Shown: piece after piece, positions 1 to 6,538 of the stretch
Layout of the letters: every line of letters starts with the position of its first letter
Numbering within the stretch: position 1 is the stretch's first letter
Origin: Helicobacteraceae bacterium
GTDB lineage: Bacteria > Campylobacterota > Campylobacteria > Campylobacterales > Sulfurimonadaceae
Reading direction: 5' to 3'
Length of the DNA stretch: 8,115 nucleotides
Assembly (NCBI GenBank): GCA_027083665.1
Contig: JALWNV010000024.1
Location: forward strand, 1 to 8,115
Program-made: the position numbers and the translations under genes
The notes under the pieces: model-generated
Seen by the model: the letters and a program-made list of their open reading frames with translations, nothing else
Told to the model about the DNA's origin: nothing
Databases searched by the model: none

Positions 1-23
1 GAAGAGAACACACAAACCTTCAT
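1..23 (-). CDS. Possible start of a downstream gene, truncated by the window edge
   Basis: An ATG on the minus strand at 23-21 opens a frame reading M-K-V-C-V-F-S before the sequence ends. It lies 41 bases after the stop of the histidine kinase gene, and a weak GAAG purine patch sits about 7 bases upstream. The alternation of hydrophobic residues after a short start looks like the first beta strand of a Rossmann-type enzyme. D-lactate dehydrogenase/2-hydroxyacid dehydrogenases often start in a similar way. Seven residues cannot establish a family, so this is only a hint that another co-directional gene follows. Confidence 0.25.
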
Positions 24-64
24 GGAATCACTTCAAAAGACCCCTGAAAGAGTTGCAGGTTATT

Positions 65-3000
65 TCAGGCATCCAAAAGTTGCTTATGCAGCTTGAGATT
101 CGGAATATTTTTTGGTGGAGTAATAATCGCTTCTTTCAGCGCATCGAAAAGCTCTTTTTTCAGTGCGTCGTCCATAGGGGGCTTCTTTTTTTGCTCCTCG
201 TGTTCCTCGTGTTTCACGAGGGTTTCGATCTCCTCCATCACCGGTCTCAGACACTGATAAAATCTTTCAAAAAGGCTTCTGTCGGGATTCTCTTCGATCG
301 CTTTGGCGGCATCGCAGAGTTCCCGGGTACCGATATTGGCCGCAAGTCCCTTGACGGTGTGCATCGACCTTTCAAGCGCTTCATCGCTTAACTGCTCGAT
401 GTTCAGTCCCTTGTAGTTTTCGTAAAACTCTTTGAGTATTTTGATATACAGCTTCGTATTTCCCGCCATATGAGCCAAGCCTGCGGAGGTGTCGATATGC
501 TGAAAATCGGGCAGCGGCGTATCGTTTTTCGTATCGGCTTTCGGGGGATTCTCTTTTGCATCCGTATCAATGTTGCCCGACAGGTATTTCACCAGCACAC
601 TGTAGAGTTTGTCAATCTCTACAGGCTTGTTGAGATGCGCATTCATCCCCGCCGCTTTTGTCTTCGCTATATCCTCCGCCATGGCATTGGCTGTCAGGGC
701 AACGATGGGGATATCGCGGTCTTTTTCCCTGATGATTTTTGTCGCTTCGTAGCCATCCATCACCGGCATATGGATATCCATCAGGATGAGATCGTATTTT
801 CGGGTATCGGCATTGTACCTATCGACCGCCTCCTGTCCGTTTTGGGCGATCTCGATTTGAATGGGGCTGTCTTCGAGCAGCCCGGTGATGATCTGCTGAT
901 TGATCTCGTTATCCTCCACGAGCAGGACAGTGGTACCTGTCATCGCCATGATCGATTCTCTTTCATCTTTGCGCGTACTGTCAACCAGCTTTTCGGGTTT
1001 GTAGTCTTTCACGAAGTGCACACTGAGCAGATCGTTCAGCAGTGACGGATTGACGGGTTTTTGGATGAACGCATCCGCACCGGCTGCGAGCGCATCATCT
1101 TCGATACTTTCTTTGCGGTAACTGCTGACCATAAAGATGCTCATTCGCGAACGGCTGTACGTTTTTCGTATTGTTTTTACAAGCGCTATGCCGTCGGTAT
1201 GCGGCATGTTCCAGTCGATCATCACGACGTCGTAACAGCCGTGGCACTTTTCGATCATCCGCAGTGCCTCATCCGCCTCTTTGGCCGTGTCGACCTTCAG
1301 CTTGAACATATCGAGTATGTTTTTCAAAATAGTACGCCATGACTTGTTGTCATCGACAACCAGTACTTTTTTGTCGCTGAATATATTGAACGAATGGCTG
1401 TCGTCTTTCTCCTGAAGGTCGATTTCGAAAATAAATTTGCTGCCGATCCCGGGAACGCTTTCCACCCGGATTGTGCCGTTCATCATTTCAACAAGCCGCT
1501 TGCTGATGGAGAGCCCAAGCCCCGTGCCTCCGTATTTTCTGCTGGTAGATGCATCCGCCTGGGTAAAGGAATGAAAGAGTCTGGATGCCTGCGCTTCACT
1601 GAGCCCGATGCCCGTATCCCTGACTTCAAATCTTAACCGGTTTTCCGCCACTTTGGTAATATAGATACCGATATAGCCCTCATCGGTAAATTTGACGGCA
1701 TTACCCAAAAGGTTGGTAAGAATCTGCCTGATTCTGAGGCTGTCACCGTAAAACGCTCTTCCTATTGCCGGATCGTAGCTCACGATGAGTTCCAGATTCT
1801 TTTCGTGTGCTTTGAACGCGATCAGTCCGATCACATCGTCTATCAGATCGAAAAGATCGAAATCGCTCTTTTCTATTGCCAGTTTTCCCGCTTCTATTTT
1901 ACTGAAATCGAGAATATCGTTGATAATCTGCAGCAGGGTTTTGGCACTTCGGTCGATCTTTTCTATATAGTCTCTTTGTTTCCTGTCGAGATCGGTTTTC
2001 AGTACAAGGTGCGACATCCCCATAATACCGTTCATCGGTGTTCTGATCTCGTGGGACATGTTCGCCAGAAATTCCGATTTTGCCTTCGTGGCACTCTCAG
2101 CTTTCTCTTTGGCTTTCAGGATCTCCCGACGGTTGTTTTCGAGTTCTTCGAACATATCTTTTTTGTCCTGAATGTCTCTGCAGACAATATGTATCACCGT
2201 CCGGTTGCCGATAGAGAGCCTGGTCATGACGATATCGGCCCATCTTTTTTCGCCGTTTTTCTTTTTGTAGACCCATTCGAAGCTCTTTTTGCCTGTTTGC
2301 ATGCATGCTTGCACAAAACTGTCCAGTGTTTTGGCAGATTCCGATCCGTCGGGCTGAAATTCCGGCGACAGGAGTGCGGGATGTGTATGCAGCAGTTCCT
2401 CTTTGGACGGGTATCCGAAAAGTCTGACTGCCGCACTGTTACAGTCGACAAAGGCTCCATCCTGCAGCAGCAGTATGCCGTCACTTGCATCTCTGAAAAG
2501 GGTTTCAAAGACCCGTTTTTGTTCCTCCAGCCTTGCGGTCCTCTCTTTGACTTTGTCGTCGAGATTCCGGATGGACGCTTCGATGCTGTCGGCCATCTTG
2601 TTGAAGTCCTCACCCAGCCGACCGACCTCGTCATTGGTCGATACGGAGACTCTGTTGCTGTAATTGCCCGCTGCGATCTCCCGGGTAACCGAGGAGAGTT
2701 CGGAAAGCGGTTTGAGGATTTTTCTGAAAAGAAAAACGCCGACGATGAGCGAAAACAGCAGCAGTGCCAGGGCCACATACAGAACCATTTGCCGGATTTC
2801 CCTGGACACATCGCTGAAATCATCCACATATACGGAAGAGGCGATATACCAGTCGAGATCGGGAAGGTACTCCACCCAGGCCACCTTGTCATAGATATAG
2901 TTCCCCTTGTCGGTCGGCCGGTCCCATTTGTAGTAGAGAATGTTGTTTTTCGATTTTGCGGCTTTTGCCAGATCGTCCGCTATATACGAATTTTTGCCCG

Positions 3001-3799
3001 GATTATGGAGTTTGGAAAAGTCCGTCCCCTCTATATTGCTGTTGGGATGGGCGAGCATCTTATACTTGCCGTTAAAGACATAGATATAACCGGTTTTGCC
3101 GATGGTTGTATTTCTGACAAGTTTTTTTAGCCGCTGTATCAGCTGCTCTTTGCGCTTTTTGATCTCTTTCTCGATGCCGTCGATATAGACACCGGTCCCC
3201 ACTATCATTTTCCATTCCGGAAAATCTTTTACAAAAGAGAGCTTTTCGTACGGGCGGTCGTCGCTGTCGTTTTTTTTCCACCAGTAGCTGTAAAAGCCGC
3301 TTCCTTTTTCTCTGGCGATTTTGACCATGGGCGGAATGATCAGATTGCCTTTGACATCTCTTATCTCCGAAAAGTTTTTGCCGGCGAGATAGGGATGGGC
3401 AATGAGCGTACTGTTGTAATCGCTGACGAAAAAGTAGTTGTTGCTGCCATAGTTCAATTTGCCGATAAGACGCATGGTGTCTTTTTTGATTGAACCGGCA
3501 TTTCCGGATTCGGATTGACGGTATTTCGCTGCGATGAGTGACCAGGCGGTCTCCGTCAGGTCTCTGAGCTCCTTTTTGTGCATCCGCATGGTGTTTCGTT
3601 TGAAGCTCTCGAGGTCCCGGGAGACACTGTTGGCGATCGCGGAGACTTTGGAGAGTGATTCTCTGGCGTTTTTCTCTTCCATCGTCTTGACGATGCCGTT
3701 GACTTTGACGCCGACAGTGAAGTAGATGGCGGCAGTATATACCGCTATCAGTGAGATGAGTACGATCAAAACTTTATTGAAAATGGTCATTTTGAACAT
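65..3799 (-). CDS. Hybrid sensor histidine kinase with tandem Cache sensor, HAMP, PAS, two receiver domains and HPt
   Basis: Membrane-bound phosphorelay kinase of 1244 residues. Seen in order: TM1 about 9-28; an extracytoplasmic region 29-336 with two Cache-like modules (LIAHP at 132-136, MLAHP at 248-252); TM2 337-358; HAMP about 359-412; PAS about 428-546; HisKA with the H-box SHEIRTP and phospho-acceptor His583; HATPase with N-box around Asn700, DTGIG at 728-732 and GGTGLGLSI at 757-765; REC1 with Asp816/817, acceptor Asp862, Ser892, Lys914; REC2 with Glu962/Asp963, acceptor Asp1008, Thr1036, Lys1058; HPt with His1147 in HTVKG; and a charged tail. All key residues are present, so it should be active: ligand binding outside triggers His-Asp-His transfer, probably to an unlinked regulator. 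The chosen ATG has AGGGAG 5 bases upstream; a GTG start 12 codons earlier is possible but has no such site. No cognate regulator lies nearby and the ligand is unknown. Confidence 0.95.
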   Translation of the reverse strand: MFKMTIFNKVLIVLISLIAVYTAAIYFTVGVKVNGIVKTMEEKNARESLSKVSAIANSVSRDLESFKRNTMRMHKKELRDLTETAWSLIAAKYRQSESGNAGSIKKDTMRLIGKLNYGSNNYFFVSDYNSTLIAHPYLAGKNFSEIRDVKGNLIIPPMVKIAREKGSGFYSYWWKKNDSDDRPYEKLSFVKDFPEWKMIVGTGVYIDGIEKEIKKRKEQLIQRLKKLVRNTTIGKTGYIYVFNGKYKMLAHPNSNIEGTDFSKLHNPGKNSYIADDLAKAAKSKNNILYYKWDRPTDKGNYIYDKVAWVEYLPDLDWYIASSVYVDDFSDVSREIRQMVLYVALALLLFSLIVGVFLFRKILKPLSELSSVTREIAAGNYSNRVSVSTNDEVGRLGEDFNKMADSIEASIRNLDDKVKERTARLEEQKRVFETLFRDASDGILLLQDGAFVDCNSAAVRLFGYPSKEELLHTHPALLSPEFQPDGSESAKTLDSFVQACMQTGKKSFEWVYKKKNGEKRWADIVMTRLSIGNRTVIHIVCRDIQDKKDMFEELENNRREILKAKEKAESATKAKSEFLANMSHEIRTPMNGIMGMSHLVLKTDLDRKQRDYIEKIDRSAKTLLQIINDILDFSKIEAGKLAIEKSDFDLFDLIDDVIGLIAFKAHEKNLELIVSYDPAIGRAFYGDSLRIRQILTNLLGNAVKFTDEGYIGIYITKVAENRLRFEVRDTGIGLSEAQASRLFHSFTQADASTSRKYGGTGLGLSISKRLVEMMNGTIRVESVPGIGSKFIFEIDLQEKDDSHSFNIFSDKKVLVVDDNKSWRTILKNILDMFKLKVDTAKEADEALRMIEKCHGCYDVVMIDWNMPHTDGIALVKTIRKTYSRSRMSIFMVSSYRKESIEDDALAAGADAFIQKPVNPSLLNDLLSVHFVKDYKPEKLVDSTRKDERESIMAMTGTTVLLVEDNEINQQIITGLLEDSPIQIEIAQNGQEAVDRYNADTRKYDLILMDIHMPVMDGYEATKIIREKDRDIPIVALTANAMAEDIAKTKAAGMNAHLNKPVEIDKLYSVLVKYLSGNIDTDAKENPPKADTKNDTPLPDFQHIDTSAGLAHMAGNTKLYIKILKEFYENYKGLNIEQLSDEALERSMHTVKGLAANIGTRELCDAAKAIEENPDRSLFERFYQCLRPVMEEIETLVKHEEHEEQKKKPPMDDALKKELFDALKEAIITPPKNIPNLKLHKQLLDA

Positions 3800-3804
3800 A
3801 ACGG

Positions 3805-3810
3805 CTCCCT
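3805..3810 (-). promoter_or_regulatory. Ribosome binding site of the histidine kinase gene
   Basis: AGGGAG on the minus strand ends 5 bases before the ATG at 3799-3797. It decides the start in favour of this ATG over the in-frame GTG at 3835, which would put this site inside the coding region. Confidence 0.7.
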
Positions 3811-3859
3811 GCATTGCTCGGAAATGTCCTGTCACCAGGCTTCCAAATACCGGTTTATC

Positions 3860-3873
3860 CGTGCCGAAGCACG
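3860..3873 (-). promoter_or_regulatory. Hairpin with C(UUCG)G tetraloop in the kinase leader
   Basis: On the minus strand the sequence CGTGC-TTCG-GCACG forms a perfect 5-base-pair stem closed by C-G over a UUCG loop, a tetraloop type known to be unusually stable in RNA. It would lie in the roughly 100-base 5' leader between the predicted promoter and the kinase start. No U-tract follows it, so it is not an ordinary terminator. It may protect the mRNA or influence translation; this role is inferred. Confidence 0.4.
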
Positions 3874-3908
3874 TAGACAGCAGTACGTTGAAGGATATTC
3901 AAGCAGTC

Positions 3909-3914
3909 ATTATA
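3909..3914 (-). promoter_or_regulatory. Predicted -10 box (TATAAT) for the histidine kinase
   Basis: A perfect TATAAT on the minus strand, about 110 bases upstream of the kinase ATG. No good -35 hexamer lies 16-18 bases upstream, but A-rich runs occur further up (A7 and A5 on the minus strand, within 3932-3957). A good -10 without a -35 is typical of sigma-70 promoters in Campylobacterota. It gives a leader of roughly 100 bases containing the UUCG hairpin. Confidence 0.45.
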
Positions 3915-3982
3915 TCGCATGTGCCCATAGCGTATTTTTCGGCAAAGCGCTTTTTTTACCGTGCCGTTTCGAAGACGGTTTC

Positions 3983-4000
3983 AGGAGCCTTCGAGCTCCT
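3983..4000 (-). terminator. Hairpin at the stop codon of the EI24-like gene, possible terminator without U-tract
   Basis: AGGAGC and GCTCCT form a perfect 6-base-pair stem, plus a possible U-G pair on a CGAA loop in the minus-strand RNA. It overlaps the TAG stop. A weaker hairpin (CCGT/ACGG at 3964-3978) follows. No T-run comes after either on the minus strand, so if transcription stops here it is not by the classical intrinsic mechanism; 3' end protection is an equally good reading. Confidence 0.35.
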
Positions 4001-4919
4001 ATCTTTTGCTTTTGAGTCCGACGAGGAAATGGAACATCATCACTTCGCCGACAAACGGCCCGGCGAAATTGATGATGGGAAAGAAGTTGAACATCGCGGT
4101 GACACCGGCGATGACCCAGAGCATTCCGTTGTATTTTTTGACGTTTTCGAGTTCGTCTTTGGTATAAAAGAGCGCCCCGACATCATAGGTGAAGGTATCC
4201 TTGACCAGCCACAGCCACAGCAGCAGCTGCACGAAGACGTTGAGAACGGGGATGAACAGCAGCGGCAGCAGCAGGGTCGAAGCGGTGACGAAGATGATGG
4301 TGTCGCGGATCGTATAGCCGACAGAACGCATCTGCGCTTCGGTATGCATACTCTCGAACGGATAGTACCTTTCGCGTGCGCGGCGCAGCAGGACGGGCGA
4401 GTAGAGGCTGACGAGGAAGATCATCGTAATGATGACCGCATTGTACAGGATATAGAAAACCATCAGGTAGCTGACCCCGTTCTCGACCGTCTCGAACGGC
4501 AGTGTCGTCAGCCAGTGCAAGACGGCTTCGTAGATGTCGTGGCCTTTGTAGAACCAGACGACTGTCCACAGTACGGTGGTGAGGAAGACAGTCCAAAACG
4601 CGGCGGAAGCGTATTTTTCTTTCGGAAGCTTGCGGTAGACGGTGACTGTCAGCAGCAGCGATACCAGGGCGATTGTGATCATGATCGCCTGAATCCACAA
4701 AAAGGTCGAAAGCATCCATGCCCCGTTCGAACGCAGCATCGCAAACGGCAGCCAGTCGACGAGTCTGTCGGTGAATGCGACGATCTGCGGCAAAAAGAGC
4801 ATACCGGCCGTCCCCCATATTCCGACCGAAATCAGTGCGAAAAGGATCATGACCGACATCGTCCGTCCCCGGATCACTTCGTTGATCCCTGCAAAAAAAC
4901 TGTAGAGAAGTTCGCGCAT
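3999..4919 (-). CDS. EI24/CysZ-like multi-pass membrane protein
   Basis: A 306-residue integral membrane protein. Hydrophobic segments lie at about 22-46, 67-95, 104-124, 144-173, 203-238 and 264-300. The pattern of IPVLN (residues 223-227) and FFPIINFAGPFVGE (279-292), proline-rich hydrophobic turns near the C-terminal end of long helices, resembles EI24-domain proteins, the family that includes the sulfate uptake protein CysZ. The family assignment is by eye, and sulfate transport cannot be claimed: no cys genes are nearby. Start: ATG at 4919 has AAGGAG 7 bases upstream. An in-frame ATG 10 codons earlier overlaps the predicted -10 box and so would not be transcribed from it. The gene is divergent from the LOG-family gene and separated by about 200 bases from the kinase, so it is probably monocistronic. 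Confidence 0.7.
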   Translation of the reverse strand: MRELLYSFFAGINEVIRGRTMSVMILFALISVGIWGTAGMLFLPQIVAFTDRLVDWLPFAMLRSNGAWMLSTFLWIQAIMITIALVSLLLTVTVYRKLPKEKYASAAFWTVFLTTVLWTVVWFYKGHDIYEAVLHWLTTLPFETVENGVSYLMVFYILYNAVIITMIFLVSLYSPVLLRRARERYYPFESMHTEAQMRSVGYTIRDTIIFVTASTLLLPLLFIPVLNVFVQLLLWLWLVKDTFTYDVGALFYTKDELENVKKYNGMLWVIAGVTAMFNFFPIINFAGPFVGEVMMFHFLVGLKSKR

Positions 4920-4926
4920 ACTGAGG

Positions 4927-4932
4927 CTCCTT
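4927..4932 (-). promoter_or_regulatory. Ribosome binding site of the EI24-like gene
   Basis: AAGGAG on the minus strand, 7 bases before the ATG at 4919-4917. It fixes the start at this codon rather than at the upstream in-frame ATG. Confidence 0.75.
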
Positions 4933-4947
4933 GAATCTATTCGAGCC

Positions 4948-4956
4948 ATTATAGCA
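4948..4956 (-). promoter_or_regulatory. Extended -10 promoter (TGCTATAAT) for the EI24-like gene
   Basis: The minus strand carries TGCTATAAT, an extended -10 element with a perfect TATAAT at 4953-4948. No clear -35 hexamer is present, which an extended -10 does not need. It predicts a transcript start near 4941 and a leader of about 20 bases that includes the AAGGAG site. Confidence 0.55.
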
Positions 4957-5000
4957 CCGAATGATTGATAACACATAAACGTTTTGGAGATAAAAAGAGG

Positions 5001-5006
5001 TAAAAT
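5001..5006 (+). promoter_or_regulatory. Candidate -10 box (TAAAAT) for the LOG-family gene
   Basis: TAAAAT matches five of six consensus bases and lies 27 bases before the ATG, giving a short leader with the GGAAGGA site. No good -35 is seen at the usual distance. An alternative pair is TTGATA at 4965-4970 with GATAAA at 4989-4994. One of the two probably serves this gene, back to back with the minus-strand promoter. Confidence 0.35.
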
Positions 5007-5033
5007 AGGCAAAAAGAAACGGAAGGATTTGAT

Positions 5034-5975
5034 ATGAAAGAAGAGCCGAGAGTGCAACGCTGCCCCGTACCGCCGAAACACCACCGGCGCCCGCTGCCGT
5101 GGCAGCACCCCAAACCGCTCGACGATGACCCGCAGGCGCGTCAGCGTGTCGAGGAGATCGTGGCGCATCCAAACTATATCGAGGCAGACCGGGACACGGA
5201 TTTTCTCCGCCGCGACGAAGTGCGGGGTGCACGGCTGGAGATCGATTATTTCAAACCCGAGTTGTTGCTGCGCGAACACGGAATCGAACATACGATCGTC
5301 GTTTTCGGATCGACACGGATCGTCGAGGAGGCCGAGGCGAAGCGCCGGATCGCACTGATGGAGGCGGCACGCGGCAAGCACGATGATGAAACTATCGAGC
5401 TCGAGCTGCAGCGTGCGCGGCGCATTCTGGCCAAAAGCCGCTATTACGACATCGCCCGCGAGTTCGGCCGGATCGTCGGCAGCAGCGGCGAAGGACCCGA
5501 CGATACCCGGATCACGCTGATGACGGGGGGAGGCCCGGGGATTATGGAAGCGGCGAATCGCGGCGCATTCGATGTCGGAGCGAAATCGATCGGGCTCAAT
5601 ATTACCTTGCCGCATGAACAGTATCCCAATCCCTATATCACTCCGGAGCTCTGTTTTCAGCTGCACTATTTCGCTATCCGCAAGCTTCATTTCATGCGCC
5701 GTGCGAAGGCCCTGGTTGTTTTCCCGGGCGGTTACGGGACGCTTGACGAATGTTTCGAGGTACTGACGCTGGTACAGACGCGCAAAGTCCGGCCGCTGCC
5801 GATTGTGTTTGTCGGGGAGGCGTACTGGCGGGCAATCGTCAATGTGGAACTGATGGCCGAAGAGGGGGTGATCGATCCCGAGGATGCCGAGCTGTTCATG
5901 TTCGCCGAGACGGCTCAGGAGGCATGGGATACGATTTTGCACTGGCACGAAAGCTGCGGGACCCCGCTCGTCTAA
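5034..5975 (+). CDS. LOG-family (TIGR00730-type) nucleotide phosphoribohydrolase-like protein, long form
   Basis: A 313-residue soluble Rossmann-fold protein. The family signatures are clear: FGST at 91-94, GGGPGIMEAANRGA at 165-178, and PGGYGTLDE at 231-239, with the conserved basic region RKLHFMRR just before it (216-223). These proteins were long misnamed lysine decarboxylases; characterised members cleave the N-glycosidic bond of AMP-type nucleotides, releasing base and ribose 5-phosphate. The short LOG proteins have about 180-200 residues. This one has an N-terminal extension of about 85 residues, with a proline- and histidine-rich beginning and a charged helical part, and a charged helical insert at about 96-158. 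Start: ATG with GGAAGGA 6 bases upstream. It converges with the deoxyribosyltransferase gene with a 9-base gap. Whether the substrate is AMP, a modified nucleotide or something else cannot be read from the sequence. Confidence 0.9.
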   Translation: MKEEPRVQRCPVPPKHHRRPLPWQHPKPLDDDPQARQRVEEIVAHPNYIEADRDTDFLRRDEVRGARLEIDYFKPELLLREHGIEHTIVVFGSTRIVEEAEAKRRIALMEAARGKHDDETIELELQRARRILAKSRYYDIAREFGRIVGSSGEGPDDTRITLMTGGGPGIMEAANRGAFDVGAKSIGLNITLPHEQYPNPYITPELCFQLHYFAIRKLHFMRRAKALVVFPGGYGTLDECFEVLTLVQTRKVRPLPIVFVGEAYWRAIVNVELMAEEGVIDPEDAELFMFAETAQEAWDTILHWHESCGTPLV

Positions 5976-6007
5976 GCGGAGCCGCTACGAAGCGAAAAGC
6001 GTTTTTT
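5975..6007 (+). terminator. Possible terminator of the LOG-family gene
   Basis: Right after the LOG stop codon, AGCGG-AG-CCGCT (5975-5986) and the overlapping CGCT-ACGA-AGCG (5983-5994) can form alternative short stems. A run of six T follows at 6002-6007 after a 7-base gap. The element lies partly inside the 3' end of the convergent deoxyribosyltransferase gene. The spacing between stem and T-run is longer than usual, so confidence is modest. Confidence 0.35.
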
Positions 6008-6485
6008 CGATATACGCCAGGCATTTTTCGGCTGTTTCCGCGACAAGGGTGTGGGCGAACATCAGGTTGTGCGAGAGGGCAAAGCGTTCGATGTTTTTTC
6101 CGTCGCGGCAAGCGAGGGCATCGGCGCCGAGAGCCTGATGTTCGCGCAGCCGTTCGATCATATGTCGGCGGTCGGCGGCATAGGCGAAGACCGGTTTGCC
6201 GATCGCTTCGGCGAAGCCGATTTCGTAGACTGTTCCCGAATCCGGTTCGAAGCCGCGAAAGGGATTGAGGTTGGCCATGATGAGGTCGGCCTGTTTGATG
6301 AGGTTGAGATTGGCTTTTCTGATCGCTTCGGCGGTGTGTTGCGGCGTCGATCGTTCTTCGATGAGATTGTCGAGCGGAAAAAGGCCCTCGAAGCCGTATT
6401 TTTTACAAAGGGATTTCAGATGCTTTCCGGCTTCAAAAGGATCGGGTTCGAAGACGTCCGGTCCGGCAAGATAGATGGTTTTCAC
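5985..6485 (-). CDS. Nucleoside 2-deoxyribosyltransferase family protein
   Basis: A 166-residue cytoplasmic enzyme of the nucleoside 2-deoxyribosyltransferase family. These enzymes exchange the base of 2'-deoxynucleosides or hydrolyse the glycosidic bond. Visible signatures are the N-terminal IYLAGPDVF (4-12), the ADLIMANL stretch (66-73) with Asp67, and GFEPDSGTVYEIGFA (78-92). Asp82 and Glu88 have the six-residue spacing of the active-site Asp and nucleophilic Glu in characterised members (Asp92 and Glu98 in the lactobacillal enzyme). The length is normal for the family. The start codon is GTG with AAAGGA 5 bases upstream. It is the last gene of a minus-strand series, 53 bases after the permease pair, and converges with the LOG-family gene, which also acts on glycosidic bonds. 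The exact substrate is unknown; relatives include hydrolases acting on deoxynucleoside monophosphates. Confidence 0.88.
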   Translation of the reverse strand: MKTIYLAGPDVFEPDPFEAGKHLKSLCKKYGFEGLFPLDNLIEERSTPQHTAEAIRKANLNLIKQADLIMANLNPFRGFEPDSGTVYEIGFAEAIGKPVFAYAADRRHMIERLREHQALGADALACRDGKNIERFALSHNLMFAHTLVAETAEKCLAYIEKTLFAS

Positions 6486-6490
6486 GGGAT

Positions 6491-6496
6491 TCCTTT
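6491..6496 (-). promoter_or_regulatory. Ribosome binding site supporting a GTG start
   Basis: AAAGGA on the minus strand, 5 bases upstream of GTG at 6485-6483. No ATG lies at a suitable distance, so this site decides the GTG start of the deoxyribosyltransferase. Confidence 0.65.
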
Positions 6497-6538
6497 TTCA
6501 GTCGCAATGCAAGTCAATATGTCAGAAAGCATTCAGCA

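Noticed and set aside
36..62. Possible terminator after the kinase (ACCTG and CAGGGGT arms followed by TCTTTT on the minus strand)
   Set aside because: Only four consecutive base pairs form, with a long loop; too weak to call.
1..96. Plus-strand open frame from the left edge to TGA at 94-96, possibly the end of a convergent gene
   Set aside because: It would overlap the kinase 3' end by 32 bases, shows no recognisable motif in 31 residues, and is no longer than chance allows.
65..210. Frameshift in the kinase C-terminal tail, because the final helix resembles the start of a longer tail seen in other hybrid kinases
   Set aside because: The other two minus-strand frames downstream show no continuation of such a tail, so the short end appears natural.
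195..216. Short direct repeat CCTCGTGTT in the kinase gene
   Set aside because: It merely encodes the acidic EEHEEH linker and is only two copies long; no repeat array is present.
1805..3130. Plus-strand frame of 441 codons inside the kinase region
   Set aside because: It is antisense to the HAMP, PAS and kinase domains, whose conserved motifs are unmistakable; its translation is rich in Phe, Asp and His, as expected from a reverse-complement shadow.
3929..3957. Plus-strand terminator-like element (AGCG/CGCT stem and seven T)
   Set aside because: There is no plus-strand gene upstream to terminate, and the stem is only four base pairs with a large loop. The A-rich run on the other strand fits better as a promoter-upstream tract.
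3726..4934. Plus-strand frame of 402 codons across the intergenic region and the EI24-like gene
   Set aside because: Its translation is rich in Asp, Gln and Arg without any domain, and it covers the promoter and leader of the kinase on the other strand; it is a shadow.
3999..5948. Very long minus-strand frame (649 codons) covering the EI24-like gene and the opposite strand of the LOG-family gene
   Set aside because: Only its last 306 codons have membrane-protein features, a ribosome site and a promoter. The rest lies antisense to the clearly recognised LOG gene and has no family features.
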